Shown one piece after another: positions 1-7,335 of a DNA stretch of 21,702 nt. Location: positions 1 through 21,702 of the forward strand of contig JABXJU010000060.1 in the NCBI GenBank assembly GCA_013375405.1. Direction: 5' to 3'. The first letter of the stretch is position 1. Every line of letters starts with the position of its first letter. The notes beneath the pieces were generated by a model. It searched no databases. It was not told the DNA's origin and saw only the letters and a program-made list of their open reading frames with translations. A program made the translations under genes and the position numbers. Source of the stretch: Candidatus Helarchaeota archaeon. GTDB lineage: Archaea > Asgardarchaeota > Lokiarchaeia > Helarchaeales > HEL-GB-A.

Positions 1-102
1 TGCAATATCGAGTGGAATGTCTATCATTTGGAGCCCTAAATTATCATCTGACCGGTATATTGGCGTGGAGATATTTAAACTCAGAGGAAAAAAGAAAACA
101 AA

Positions 103-390
103 TCACAGGGCGATTAACCAGTTTACAAGGACCAAGGTGGAAAGCAATGCTTCTTCGACCCGAATCGTCTGAGTCCCTTGCTGTGGGGCGATATTAATGA
201 TAAAATTTACCCAATCCTCTAATTTCAAACCCTGATTCTCGAATATTTCGAATAATCCTGTACTGGGACTACCAAATAATACTAAGATTTTAGTATTTTC
301 TTCTAAATTTTGAAAGAATGTAAAATCTTTCTGCCTTAATGGAGTTCCTTTTTTGGAAGTCGCAAGAATTAGATAATCTGAAAAATGTGA
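103..390 (-). pseudogene. C-terminal fragment of a SPOUT RNA methyltransferase (COG2106-like)
   Basis: Read on the minus strand, this stretch is open for 95 codons and ends in TGA. It matches the last ~95 residues of the complete SPOUT gene at 1232-2104, including TSKKGTP, the knot motif with FGSPSTGLFEIFENQG, and GTQTIRVEEALLSTL. A TGA sits directly upstream in frame (391-393) and no start codon or N-terminal domain is visible, so I call it a broken paralogue. Identity to the intact gene is uneven: the 3' third is nearly identical at the DNA level, while the 5' part is clearly diverged (for example DFTFFQNLEENTKILVLF against DIEFFHALGEMKDILIIF). Nothing recognisable lies at 1-102. Confidence 0.8.
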
Positions 391-476
391 TCATCGTTTG
401 CGCCAAATAATTATTAAATCATTAATTGATTGGTGAATGTAATGTTCTAGGGGGAAAATTGCTATATATCGAAAAA

Positions 477-1136
477 ATGGAAGTAAGGAAATTGAATGAA
501 AAACAAGAGAAAATCCGATTTGGCATATTATTCATTATTCAATTACCTTTTTATATACTCTTTCTATTAAGCCATTTCTTAGTTTGGGGCATTTATGAAT
601 TTGTTGTTGTGTGGCCATATATCTTCCAATTTACCGGATTGGAATCAAGAGCTGGGATAATTTCCATAATATTTCTAAATATTTGTCTTATAAGTAACTA
701 TTTCATCAATATATTTTTCTTTTTTAAGGGGGATAGATTGAATTATAATAAAAAATACGATGCCAGTATGGCTTATAGTATGAGTGCCAGTTTAGGTAGT
801 TTTATACTTTCCGTAATTGGAGTTTTTGTGTTTTGGCAACCAAGTCACTTTTTATACGACTTATTATCTGGAATTTATTTATGGTTTTTCTCCATTTTAA
901 TATATATTTTAATTGAATATCTTTTTTATTACAATAATTATAGAAAACTGAGAAATAAGACAAAAAAAAATAAAGCTTCTTTTATTAATGGATGTAGTAA
1001 TTTTATGACTATATCTTTATGGTTGGTTGGTATGATTTTTTTTAAGCCTACCTACATAGTAGGCTATATAATTGTTGGATGGGCTGTTGCCCTTACTATA
1101 CCGTGGGTATTGTATTATATTATATTAAAAAAATAA
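477..1136 (+). CDS. Multi-pass membrane protein of unknown function
   Basis: I do not recognise the family. The protein is about 219 residues and strongly hydrophobic, with roughly six membrane segments, starting with a segment around FGILFIIQLPFYILFLL and ending with one near VGWAVALTIPWVLYYIIL just before the stop. Charged clusters (KKYDAS; RKLRNKTKKNK) mark the loops. I prefer the ATG at 477, which gives the short basic lead MEVRKLNEKQEK before the first membrane segment. A TTG at 459, four bases after a run of five G, or the ATG at 426 are alternatives. The gene stands alone between two SPOUT-derived sequences on the other strand. The base composition is very AT-rich with many Phe, Ile and Tyr codons. 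Confidence 0.6.
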   Translation: MEVRKLNEKQEKIRFGILFIIQLPFYILFLLSHFLVWGIYEFVVVWPYIFQFTGLESRAGIISIIFLNICLISNYFINIFFFFKGDRLNYNKKYDASMAYSMSASLGSFILSVIGVFVFWQPSHFLYDLLSGIYLWFFSILIYILIEYLFYYNNYRKLRNKTKKNKASFINGCSNFMTISLWLVGMIFFKPTYIVGYIIVGWAVALTIPWVLYYIILKK

Positions 1137-1231
1137 TAATCGTTATTTTTTAATATCCATTTGGTAAATGCAAGGAATCTATCCACCGAGATGCAAGTCA
1201 ATATGATGAATTCATTGGAATTTATCCACTT

Positions 1232-2104
1232 TTATTTATTTGATAGATTGGAGATGAACCAGGTTACAAGGGTCAAGGTGGAAAGCAATGCTTCCTCGAC
1301 CCGAATCGTCTGAGTCCCTTGCTTTGGGGCGATATTAATGATTAAATTTACCCAATCCCCTAATTTTAAACCCTGATTCTCGAATATTTCGAATAATCCT
1401 GAACTGGGACTACCAAAAATTATCAATATATCTTTCATCTCTCCTAATGCATGAAAGAATTCGATATCACTCTTTTTAATTGGAGTTCCTTTTTTTGAAG
1501 TTGCAATAAGTTGATAGTTAGAAAATTTTTTCATAAAATTTCTTATCGAATCTTTAAAAATTTGAACATCATAACCCCAATATTCTTTTATTTTCGCCTT
1601 CTCAATCAAAACTCCACTAAGTTTATTTTTTCGCTTTTTTAACCTAAGTATAACCCGTTTCTTTGTCGGTAGGTTTGGTATATTAATGAAAATAGGTTTC
1701 TCAAGACCGATTTCAACCTCAGAGCTTTGATCATTTGAGGAAAGAACTACACCCTCCCGGTTGGACTCCGTTTTAATATTAGCAATTTCTTTTTCTAAAG
1801 GATGATTTGGAGTCCGGAGAGGAGGTAATATACCTACATATCTGTAGATTGGTAGTTTTGGGTAAATTAATTTTCGAAGATACTGTGGACAATCTAAATA
1901 TTCTAAAATTTCTTTAATAATTTCAATATCTTTGCTAAATCTCTTTGAAAGTCTTTTATTGAAGGAATAGATGATAATTTGCTTTACCTTAAAAATAGCA
2001 CAGGCTCTTGCAATCTGCCCTAATTTCTGAGTTTTTGAACGAAGATCGCTGCAATCCTCCAAAACTGTACAAGGAATTGCAATACTTAGATTTTTCTTTA
2101 GCAT
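1232..2104 (-). CDS. SPOUT-superfamily RNA methyltransferase (COG2106, SPOUT1/C9orf114-like)
   Basis: This is a predicted RNA methyltransferase of the archaeal COG2106 family, related to eukaryotic SPOUT1/C9orf114, thought to act on large-subunit rRNA using S-adenosylmethionine. The 290 residues show the family plan: an N-terminal knot half beginning LSIAIPCTVLEDC, the signature YVGILPPLRTPNHPL near residues 89-103, a central beta-rich OB-like insertion, and a C-terminal trefoil knot with LIIFGSPSSGLFE, NIAPKQGTQTIRVEEALLST. The length is normal and the knot residues are intact, so the gene looks functional, unlike the fragment at 103-390. The start is ATG at 2104. The promoter side (2105-2250) contains short direct repeats. 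The exact target nucleotide cannot be read from the sequence. Confidence 0.8.
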   Translation of the reverse strand: MLKKNLSIAIPCTVLEDCSDLRSKTQKLGQIARACAIFKVKQIIIYSFNKRLSKRFSKDIEIIKEILEYLDCPQYLRKLIYPKLPIYRYVGILPPLRTPNHPLEKEIANIKTESNREGVVLSSNDQSSEVEIGLEKPIFINIPNLPTKKRVILRLKKRKNKLSGVLIEKAKIKEYWGYDVQIFKDSIRNFMKKFSNYQLIATSKKGTPIKKSDIEFFHALGEMKDILIIFGSPSSGLFEIFENQGLKLGDWVNLIINIAPKQGTQTIRVEEALLSTLTLVTWFISNLSNK

Positions 2105-2119
2105 TCATATCAATTCCAA

Positions 2120-2171
2120 GGTCCCTCGAACCCTCTTATTATTTATAATCGGTTAATTCGGGTCCCTCGAA
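2120..2171. repeat. Paired direct repeat upstream of the SPOUT gene
   Basis: GGTCCCTCGAA occurs exactly at 2120-2130 and 2161-2171 on the plus strand. A partial inverted copy, TTCGAGGG, lies at 2228-2235. They lie 16 to 131 bases upstream of the minus-strand ATG at 2104, so they could be protein-binding sites or parts of decayed repeats. No function is known to me. Confidence 0.45.
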
Positions 2172-2285
2172 TAACTCTCACTTTATTCATTGTTTCCAAC
2201 TTGGGAACCTCGTAAAGGTTTAAAGTATTCGAGGGTTAGTTTCGTTATTTCACATATCGTAGAGCGTCCTCCACGCTCAATAGCT

Positions 2286-3200
2286 CTAAATTTTACTTTC
2301 TATTTCTCCTGTAGAACGGGCCCATTCATCTATTGCCGTAGTAACAAGGCTCATTAATTCATCCCGGAAAGTTGGGTTAATTCCGACCATCGGATAACAA
2401 CGAACATTGAGAAGTCGTTCGACTAATTTAGGTCTCATGGCACGAGGTAAGTCCTGTTTATTGCAGAGGCAAAAGGTTAATAGGTCCTGCTTTCGTTTTT
2501 TTATAACATTTAAATATACTCGTTTTGTACTAACAACATTCTCAACTGTACTATCCGTTACTAATAATACTATGTTTGTGCCTCTTAAGAGGAAAGTCCA
2601 GAGTGGAGTAACGTCCCAAATCGTCTAGATCGATAAGGTATAACGCTCCTGCCCTGCGAAATCCCAAATTATTACGTCATAAGTTGCCGAAACATCAAGC
2701 TTTTTGACATCTACTGCTATAGTTGGATTATATTCAATCGGAACAGCAGTGCCCCGCATTAAATTGAGGATCGTGGTTTTGCCAACGCCACCAAAACCAA
2801 CCAACGCAACTTTAATAATGCCACTAAGAACTTTTTCAACCGAGGCTTCAAAATCGGTCCAAATATCTTTTGATTGTCCATCCCATGTGGCTAATTTAGG
2901 ATATTGTTCTTCCGCAAATACGTCTCGTATCCGCTTGATTCGCTGGTGTAATCCAAGTTCGTCATCCTCCATATCAGCGCAAAATACATGAATGAGATCT
3001 CTCTTATTATCGACAGTATAGACAAACTTCAGTCTTCCACTAACCACTGATTTAATAGATCCATCTGGCATGGCTCCAGTAAAAGACGTTAATGCGGATA
3101 GAAAAACTGATACCAAACTCTCGTCAATTTTTATTGCGCCAAAATTTTTTTGATATAGAACTACTCCATCGCCCCGGATTACGTAAATAGAATGAATCAC
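2286..3200 (-). CDS. Longin-type domain fused to Ras/Arf-like small GTPase, interrupted by a 30-nt BHB intron
   Basis: Predicted coding segments are 3200-2640 (187 codons) and 2609-2286 (107 codons plus TAG), giving 294 residues. Residues 1-~110 look like a longin/roadblock-type regulatory domain (MIHSIYVIRGDGVVLYQK). Residues ~128-294 are a small GTPase: P-loop GFGGVGKT at 135-142, switch I Thr160 in NPTIAVDV, DFAGQ at 180-184, and NKQD at 237-240. Read without splicing, the frame meets TAG (2627-2625) after residue 191, yet stays open for another 112 codons that encode the rest of the G domain in the same frame. Removing 2610-2639 gives GQERYTPLWTFLLRGT, as expected of the family. The start is GTG at 3200 with a strong ribosome binding site. 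Such fusions are typical of Asgard archaea and suggest membrane or trafficking-type regulation. The alternatives are a recent nonsense pseudogene or read-through. Confidence 0.85.
2610..2639 (-). other. Predicted BHB intron inside a protein-coding gene (30 nt)
   Basis: On the minus strand, the exon helix GGAG (2649-2646) pairs with CTCC (2608-2605). The central helix CGTT (2645-2642) pairs with GACG (2615-2612), including one G-U pair. The 5' bulge is ATA (2641-2639) and the 3' bulge is TTA (2611-2609). The intron hairpin has CC and ATCG pairing with CGAT and GG across a TT/TT internal loop, with the 7-nt loop ATCTAGA. The archaeal splicing endonuclease cuts after the second base of each bulge, which removes exactly 2639-2610. 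The intron length is a multiple of three, contains the in-frame TAG, and sits between codons. This is read from sequence only; splicing has not been shown. Confidence 0.8.
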
Positions 3201-3206
3201 GGAGAC

Positions 3207-3214
3207 ATCACCTC
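3207..3214 (-). promoter_or_regulatory. Ribosome binding site of the longin-GTPase gene
   Basis: GAGGTGAT on the minus strand lies six bases before GTG at 3200, which supports that non-ATG start. The match to the archaeal anti-Shine-Dalgarno is long. A similar GGTGAT precedes the TTG start at 21502. Confidence 0.75.
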
Positions 3215-3311
3215 AAACAAGTAAAATTCTTAATATTTCTAAATCGTTCTTTAATTTAATTCTTTTTCTTCTTTTATTTTTCAAAATTTTTTATATTTTT
3301 CAATAATAATG

Positions 3312-3437
3312 GATGTACATCGTTCCTGACCTGTAAAATCCCAGATAAATCCATCATATGTTACTAAAAAATTCAATTTTTTAACATCCACCACAGTTGT
3401 TGAATTATAATCGATGAGAAAAATATTAAATTAATCC
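3312..3437 (-). pseudogene. Decayed internal fragment of a longin-GTPase paralogue
   Basis: On the minus strand the sequence reads DYNSTTVVDVKKLNFL, then VTYDGFIWDFTGQER. This matches EYNPTIAVDVKKLDV and TYDVIIWDFAGQER of the intact GTPase, covering switch I to switch II. A trace of the LNL part lies upstream at about 3427-3437, but the stretch between is shortened and out of frame. The P-loop and the G4 motif are absent. Resemblance is lost shortly after GQER, and a chance extension runs to a TGA at 3283-3281. No start codon is present, so this is a remnant. Confidence 0.7.
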
Positions 3438-3740
3438 TCTTGCGTGAGAGACTTAGAGTAAGAGTCTGATCAATCTGCACTAATTTTATAAATTCCAGAA
3501 CTTCAGTTCTCTTAATAGGGAGTTTGAATTTAAATTCGAGCTACAGGGAAATTTAGAATTGCTGATAGACTCGATAACAAGTTTATGTAAAAGCTCGCTA
3601 TTTAAGAGGGTTATCAAGTATATCTAAACCTTCGGGTACGAATTGCATTATCCCACTTTTTGTAATAAATTAAATTTATTGTAAACATCCTTAACTTTGT
3701 GGATTCTGCATGTAAATAACAGGAATTGCGCAAATTTTTT
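3438..3740. other. Gene-free AT-rich stretch
   Basis: No open frame with recognisable content. Minus-strand reading around 3480-3660 gives only short frames broken by stops. It may be more decayed coding DNA continuing the GTPase fragment, but I cannot match it to anything. Confidence 0.4.
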
Positions 3741-3747
3741 TGTTAGG

Positions 3748-3758
3748 TTTAAATATAT
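3748..3758 (+). promoter_or_regulatory. Candidate TATA box for the gene at 3817
   Basis: TTTAAATATAT lies about 60 bases before the ATG at 3817, preceded by a purine-containing AGG where a BRE would sit. This position would give a short 5' leader. Confidence 0.4.
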
Positions 3759-3816
3759 TTCTTAGAACTAGCTAATATGGAGACAAGTATACTTAAATTC
3801 ATCAAGTGATAAAGAA

Positions 3817-5391
3817 ATGGAGTTTAAAAATCTTGGAATTAAATGCCCGAATTGTGGGTGTATTGTGATTTATGAAAGAGATAAATTGAGTGGGTATTAT
3901 ATCTCTAAAAATAGGCATAAAGCTGGAGAGGATGACGAGCTTTATACGTTATGTGGCAATAAGGATTGTAAATTAGAATTTATAGTGGATACAGGTTTAA
4001 GTGAGCAGGAAAAAACATTCGTTAAAAGTGTATTAGCGAAGGGACATAAAAAATGGTGGTATGTGGATAGATTTATTGCGGGAGGCTCGCTCTCAGAAAG
4101 GTCGGTTATCGGTGCGGATTTTCTTATCCATAATCTAGAAGGGGGTGTTGTATGGATTGAGTTTAAACGGCACAATAAATTTGCTTTCACAGAAGCTCAG
4201 GATATACGTTTTAGGAATTCTTTTGATAATAGGGCAGTGGCAACACGATTTGTGGGTTTGATAACTGTTCAGAAGAAAGGGTACGAGAATTATAATAACC
4301 ATATCCATTACTGGACTCCGGCATTCTATCGAATAATACCGCGGGAAAGTTTTACATCGATAAAAGGAGAGAAATCCTCAGAATTCAAACCGAAAATGTC
4401 ATTGAATCTAGCAGGACTTGATCAGTGTATAATTAGAAATGTTTACACTCTTGAAAGAAAACCTGATGAAAGTCTATTTCCATTGACTAATGCTGAAAAA
4501 AATTCTCTTTTACAAACCCCTAATTTTTCACTTTTCAACTTGACTGCAGGTTTGCTCTTTAGAAAAGGAGCGTATGAAAATATAGCGAATGAAAAGGCAT
4601 TTGAAATTATTGTTATGAAATTGAGGGCGACTGTAAATAACCGTGCTGAAGATGTATATTGGCAACAAAGAAGACCTTATACGGAGTATAAAACTGTTAA
4701 AATTACAAGAGAAATAATAAGACCTACGCTGAAAAAGAAAATAATGGAGTTAGTATGGGATTCGTATAGACCACTTTTTCCAATAGAGATAACTAACGCC
4801 GTTCAAGATGGGCCTAAGGTAAAGAAATTTATAGTTTTTGATGAAAGAAAAACGCCATATATTATTGAGGATGAAATGAAGACACCTTTAAGAACAATCG
4901 TTAAATTGACAATGGAAATTCTATTGAGGGCGGGCAAATTGTCGAGGATAAGAACAGTTGGGGATAGAACTTATCAGTATTTCCCGAAAGGGTGTGTAGT
5001 TATACCATTGAAAATATCATCATCAAAATATTTAGATTTACTACAAAAATATGTAGAGATTCGTTTGGACCAAATCGGACACGATGTTAGAAAGAGTTTA
5101 TTAGAAATCAAAAACTTACCAGAATTTAAACAAATAATAAGGTCTCAATTCCCAATTACGAACCCTGAGTTGGCTAAAGTCCTACAAATGGACTATAATT
5201 CGTTACGGAGATTATTTGAGACGCAATTTCGAAATGAATTAATAAGTAATGGATTGATAAAAATTGAAAAAAGAGAAACAATTTACGAGAAAGATCGGAG
5301 GCCCACAATGATAGCTAAATATGTATGGATGATTAGTTTAACAGATAAAGGAATTGAATATACGATGAAGATCGGGACATTCTCACGATAA
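3817..5391 (+). CDS. Zinc-ribbon protein with possible PD-(D/E)XK nuclease core and C-terminal winged helices
   Basis: I do not recognise a named family. Residues 10-51 hold a zinc ribbon (CPNC at 10-13, C46 and C51). Residues ~80-150 contain GADFLI, then VVWIEFKRHNKF, that is Asp101 followed by Glu115-Phe-Lys117 on a hydrophobic strand, and then the helix FTEAQDIRFRNSF. This layout fits the D-(E)xK core of PD-(D/E)XK nucleases. The C-terminal half looks like DNA-binding winged helices: IVKLTMEILLRAGKLSRI followed by a YQYF wing near 390, and ITNPELAKVLQMDYNSLRRL near 445-465. The gene stands alone with its own putative promoter, in a region of gene fragments, as defence or mobile genes often do. 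A nuclease role is inference; it could also be a DNA-binding regulator. Confidence 0.55.
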   Translation: MEFKNLGIKCPNCGCIVIYERDKLSGYYISKNRHKAGEDDELYTLCGNKDCKLEFIVDTGLSEQEKTFVKSVLAKGHKKWWYVDRFIAGGSLSERSVIGADFLIHNLEGGVVWIEFKRHNKFAFTEAQDIRFRNSFDNRAVATRFVGLITVQKKGYENYNNHIHYWTPAFYRIIPRESFTSIKGEKSSEFKPKMSLNLAGLDQCIIRNVYTLERKPDESLFPLTNAEKNSLLQTPNFSLFNLTAGLLFRKGAYENIANEKAFEIIVMKLRATVNNRAEDVYWQQRRPYTEYKTVKITREIIRPTLKKKIMELVWDSYRPLFPIEITNAVQDGPKVKKFIVFDERKTPYIIEDEMKTPLRTIVKLTMEILLRAGKLSRIRTVGDRTYQYFPKGCVVIPLKISSSKYLDLLQKYVEIRLDQIGHDVRKSLLEIKNLPEFKQIIRSQFPITNPELAKVLQMDYNSLRRLFETQFRNELISNGLIKIEKRETIYEKDRRPTMIAKYVWMISLTDKGIEYTMKIGTFSR

Positions 5392-5733
5392 ATTTAGCTT
5401 TTTATCAAGACTAAGCATTACAGCCGAGACTAACTCAACATCAGCTAAGATATATAAATAGGAAAAGATCTTTTTATTCCATTTAATTAATAAAAAAACC
5501 ATTATTTAAAGATCTGACGAAAAATTAGTTCATTTGCGTAGAATACTTTCAGAGATTTCCCTAAACTCTAAAATAAGTTTAAACCTATTTTATATAGATT
5601 TGAATACAGATTAAATTGATTTTATTGAATTTTTAAGAAATACTCCAGTTTAAACTGAAAAGATGAATCTGTAACGGAATGATTTGCTGTGTAATTCTCC
5701 TCTTAATAAGGATTAATAAAGGTAAATCAAAAT
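5392..5733. promoter_or_regulatory. Intergenic region with TATA-like elements upstream of the translation/ribosome block
   Basis: No gene seen. It contains AAGATATATAAATAGG at about 5447-5462, a good archaeal TATA-like site, and two GTTTAAAC palindromes near 5578 and 5649. One of the palindromes is followed by CCTATTTTATATAG. Any of these could drive the plus-strand gene block that starts at 5808. I cannot choose between them. Confidence 0.4.
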
Positions 5734-5805
5734 ATGACAAATAATTTTAAACGTACTGCTATCATTAAAATAAATATCAATCATCTAATTCTTAGGAAGT
5801 CTTAA
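5734..5805 (+). pseudogene. 23-codon partial copy of the N-terminus of the following RPA-like gene
   Basis: The frame reads MTNNFKRTAIIKININ-HLILRKS and stops at TAA two bases before the ATG at 5808. It matches the first part of the next protein (KYKRATAIKVHINHLISGKY) at both protein and DNA level, including the block ATCAATCATCTAATT against ATTAATCATCTAATT. It is most simply a truncated tandem duplication. Because it is still open and next to the start, it might also act as a small upstream reading frame. Confidence 0.65.
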
Positions 5806-5807
5806 AC

Positions 5808-6527
5808 ATGAATCAAGATAGAACTAAAAAATATAAACGTGCAACAGCCATTAAGGTGCATATTAATCATCTAATTTCTGGGAAATATGTAAAAGATGAT
5901 GTAAATAACTATCTTGAAACTGAATTTGGAGTTCCTATTTCACGAGTACGGATATTAAGCACAATTGTTGGAAAATGGATGCCAAACCTCGAAAATGAAG
6001 CAAAATCAGAACGGGTGCCACAAGCATCAATCACCATCGATGATGGCACAGAAACAATTCGCGTGAAAGCTTGGAAAGATGATATTAAGATATTAGAAGA
6101 TGTAGAAATCGGTGATATTGTAGATATAATCGGACGTGTTCGTGAATATGAGAAGGAAACTTATATTACTCCTGAAATTATCAGGAAAATTGACGATCCG
6201 AACTGGGAGTTAGTTCGGGAATTAGAAATAATCGAATATCTTGAAAGAATTAAATCTACCGCAAAAACTGAAACAAAATCCGTGAGATCTCAACAATTGG
6301 ATAGTGATAGTTCAGGTGTGTTAGTTAGTGATCAAATTGAGAAAAGTATATTTAAAGATAAAATCGTGGAATTAATTAATAAACTTGATGAAGCCAAGGG
6401 TGTTAGTATTAACAAACTAAAAGAACACGCTAATATTCCTGAAATTGATTTTCAAGATGCCTTGACGGAATTAATTAATGAAGGAACAATATATCAACCT
6501 AATCCAGGTAAATATAAAATATTATAA
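5808..6527 (+). CDS. RPA-like OB-fold single-stranded-DNA binding protein (COG3390 type)
   Basis: A predicted subunit of the archaeal replication protein A system that binds single-stranded DNA in replication and repair. Residues ~25-130 form an OB fold: VPISRVRILSTIVGKW, then ASITIDDGTETIRVKAW, then VEIGDIVDIIGRVREYEKETYI followed by PEIIRKI, the classical five-strand pattern of RPA2-like proteins. A charged linker (~150-185) leads to a C-terminal winged-helix region (~185-239) with INKLKEHANIPEIDFQDAL and a GTIYQPNPGKYKIL wing, as in RPA32. The 239-residue size suits this family. It is the first gene of the block that continues with aIF2-beta 16 bases later. The partial copy just upstream shows the 5' end was duplicated. 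Confidence 0.75.
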   Translation: MNQDRTKKYKRATAIKVHINHLISGKYVKDDVNNYLETEFGVPISRVRILSTIVGKWMPNLENEAKSERVPQASITIDDGTETIRVKAWKDDIKILEDVEIGDIVDIIGRVREYEKETYITPEIIRKIDDPNWELVRELEIIEYLERIKSTAKTETKSVRSQQLDSDSSGVLVSDQIEKSIFKDKIVELINKLDEAKGVSINKLKEHANIPEIDFQDALTELINEGTIYQPNPGKYKIL

Positions 6528-6543
6528 ACATGAGGCGAATAAA

Positions 6544-6957
6544 ATGGATGATAAATCTTATGATGCGTTGTTGCAACGCGCGATGTCTAAAATTCCTAAA
6601 AAAGTATTCGAACATTCACGCTTTAAAATTCCTATGCTAAGAATTTTTATTGAAGGACATAAAACGAGTATTTTGAATTTTAAAGAGATTGCAGATTTAC
6701 TAAATAGAAATCCACAGCATATTATGAAATTCTTTTTACGAGAATTAGCCACACGTGGAAATTATGAAGGAGCCCGTGCAACTTTTATTGGAAAATTTGG
6801 ACAATTAACACTTAAGTCACTCATGAAACGATATACTGAAAAATTCGTGCTTTGCCAATTCTGCAAAAAGCCTGAGACCCGCATGATTAAAGACGGGAAA
6901 TTTCTCTACCTGCAGTGTAATTCATGTGGAGCTAAGGAAAGTATAAAACATATTTAG
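6544..6957 (+). CDS. eif2b: Translation initiation factor 2 subunit beta (aIF2-beta)
   Basis: The beta subunit of the heterotrimeric factor that delivers initiator Met-tRNA to the small ribosomal subunit. The 137 residues show the family order: an N-terminal alpha helix (YDALLQRAMSKIP), the central alpha-beta domain with FKIPMLRIFIEGHKTSILNF and EIADLLNRNPQHIMKFF, and the C-terminal zinc ribbon with C104-x2-C107 and C125-x2-C128. I chose ATG 6544, because upstream in-frame codons overlap the previous gene and the N-terminus MDDKSYDALLQRA is typical. DUF424 follows two bases after the stop, a neighbourhood common in archaea. Confidence 0.95.
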   Translation: MDDKSYDALLQRAMSKIPKKVFEHSRFKIPMLRIFIEGHKTSILNFKEIADLLNRNPQHIMKFFLRELATRGNYEGARATFIGKFGQLTLKSLMKRYTEKFVLCQFCKKPETRMIKDGKFLYLQCNSCGAKESIKHI

Positions 6958-6959
6958 AA

Positions 6960-7271
6960 GTGAAATACGTGCATATGTACATGCGGATTCGTAATATGCA
7001 AGGTGAATTAATGGTATCGATTTGTGATCAGGATTGTTTAGGTAAAATATATCGTGAAGGCAAATTTGTTCTTAAAGTTACTTCACAATTTTATGGCGAT
7101 CAACTCGTTCCCATAGAAAAGGCAATGTATGAATTGAGAAGGGCAACTATTGCAAATCTTGTTGGAGAAACTATTATAACTGAATGTATTAAATCTGGAT
7201 TAGTCCATGAAAAAGGCGTGATTAGGATTAATGGAATTCCACATGCACAAATTATTTCAATGAGGAAGTAA
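6960..7271 (+). CDS. DUF424 family protein (COG2412)
   Basis: A small conserved archaeal protein of unknown biochemical role. About 100 residues with the family features MQGELMVSICDQDCLGKIYREG, written in two parts: MQGELMVSICDQD and CLGKIYREGKF. These are followed by a central helix ELRRATIANLVGE and a C-terminal strand VIRINGIPHAQII. The start is either GTG 6960 (two bases after the aIF2-beta stop) or an ATG a few codons in (6975 or 6981), since family members usually begin closer to the MRIR/MQGE segment. Gene order with aIF2-beta and NMD3 suggests a role linked to translation or ribosome assembly, but this is only context. Confidence 0.75.
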   Translation: MKYVHMYMRIRNMQGELMVSICDQDCLGKIYREGKFVLKVTSQFYGDQLVPIEKAMYELRRATIANLVGETIITECIKSGLVHEKGVIRINGIPHAQIISMRK

Positions 7272-7335
7272 AGAATCTGACAAGATAATTTTTCCATATT
7301 CTATTTTTTTAAAATCTTTTGTGATTGAATAAAAA

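Noticed and set aside
12..197. Open frame on the plus strand at the window start
   Set aside because: It lies opposite the SPOUT fragment, which matches a real protein family on the minus strand.
2625..2627. In-frame TAG as a pyrrolysine codon or simple nonsense mutation in the GTPase gene
   Set aside because: Read-through would leave about ten extra residues in switch II that the family lacks, and a plain mutation would not explain them either. The BHB fold explains both the stop and the extra residues. Not excluded without transcripts.
2407..2628. Open frame on the plus strand opposite the GTPase C-terminus
   Set aside because: It is antisense to exon 2 of the GTPase and shows no protein-family features.
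2625..3200. A 191-residue truncated GTPase as the real product
   Set aside because: It would lack the second half of the G domain including NKQD, while that half is still encoded intact in the same frame just after the stop.
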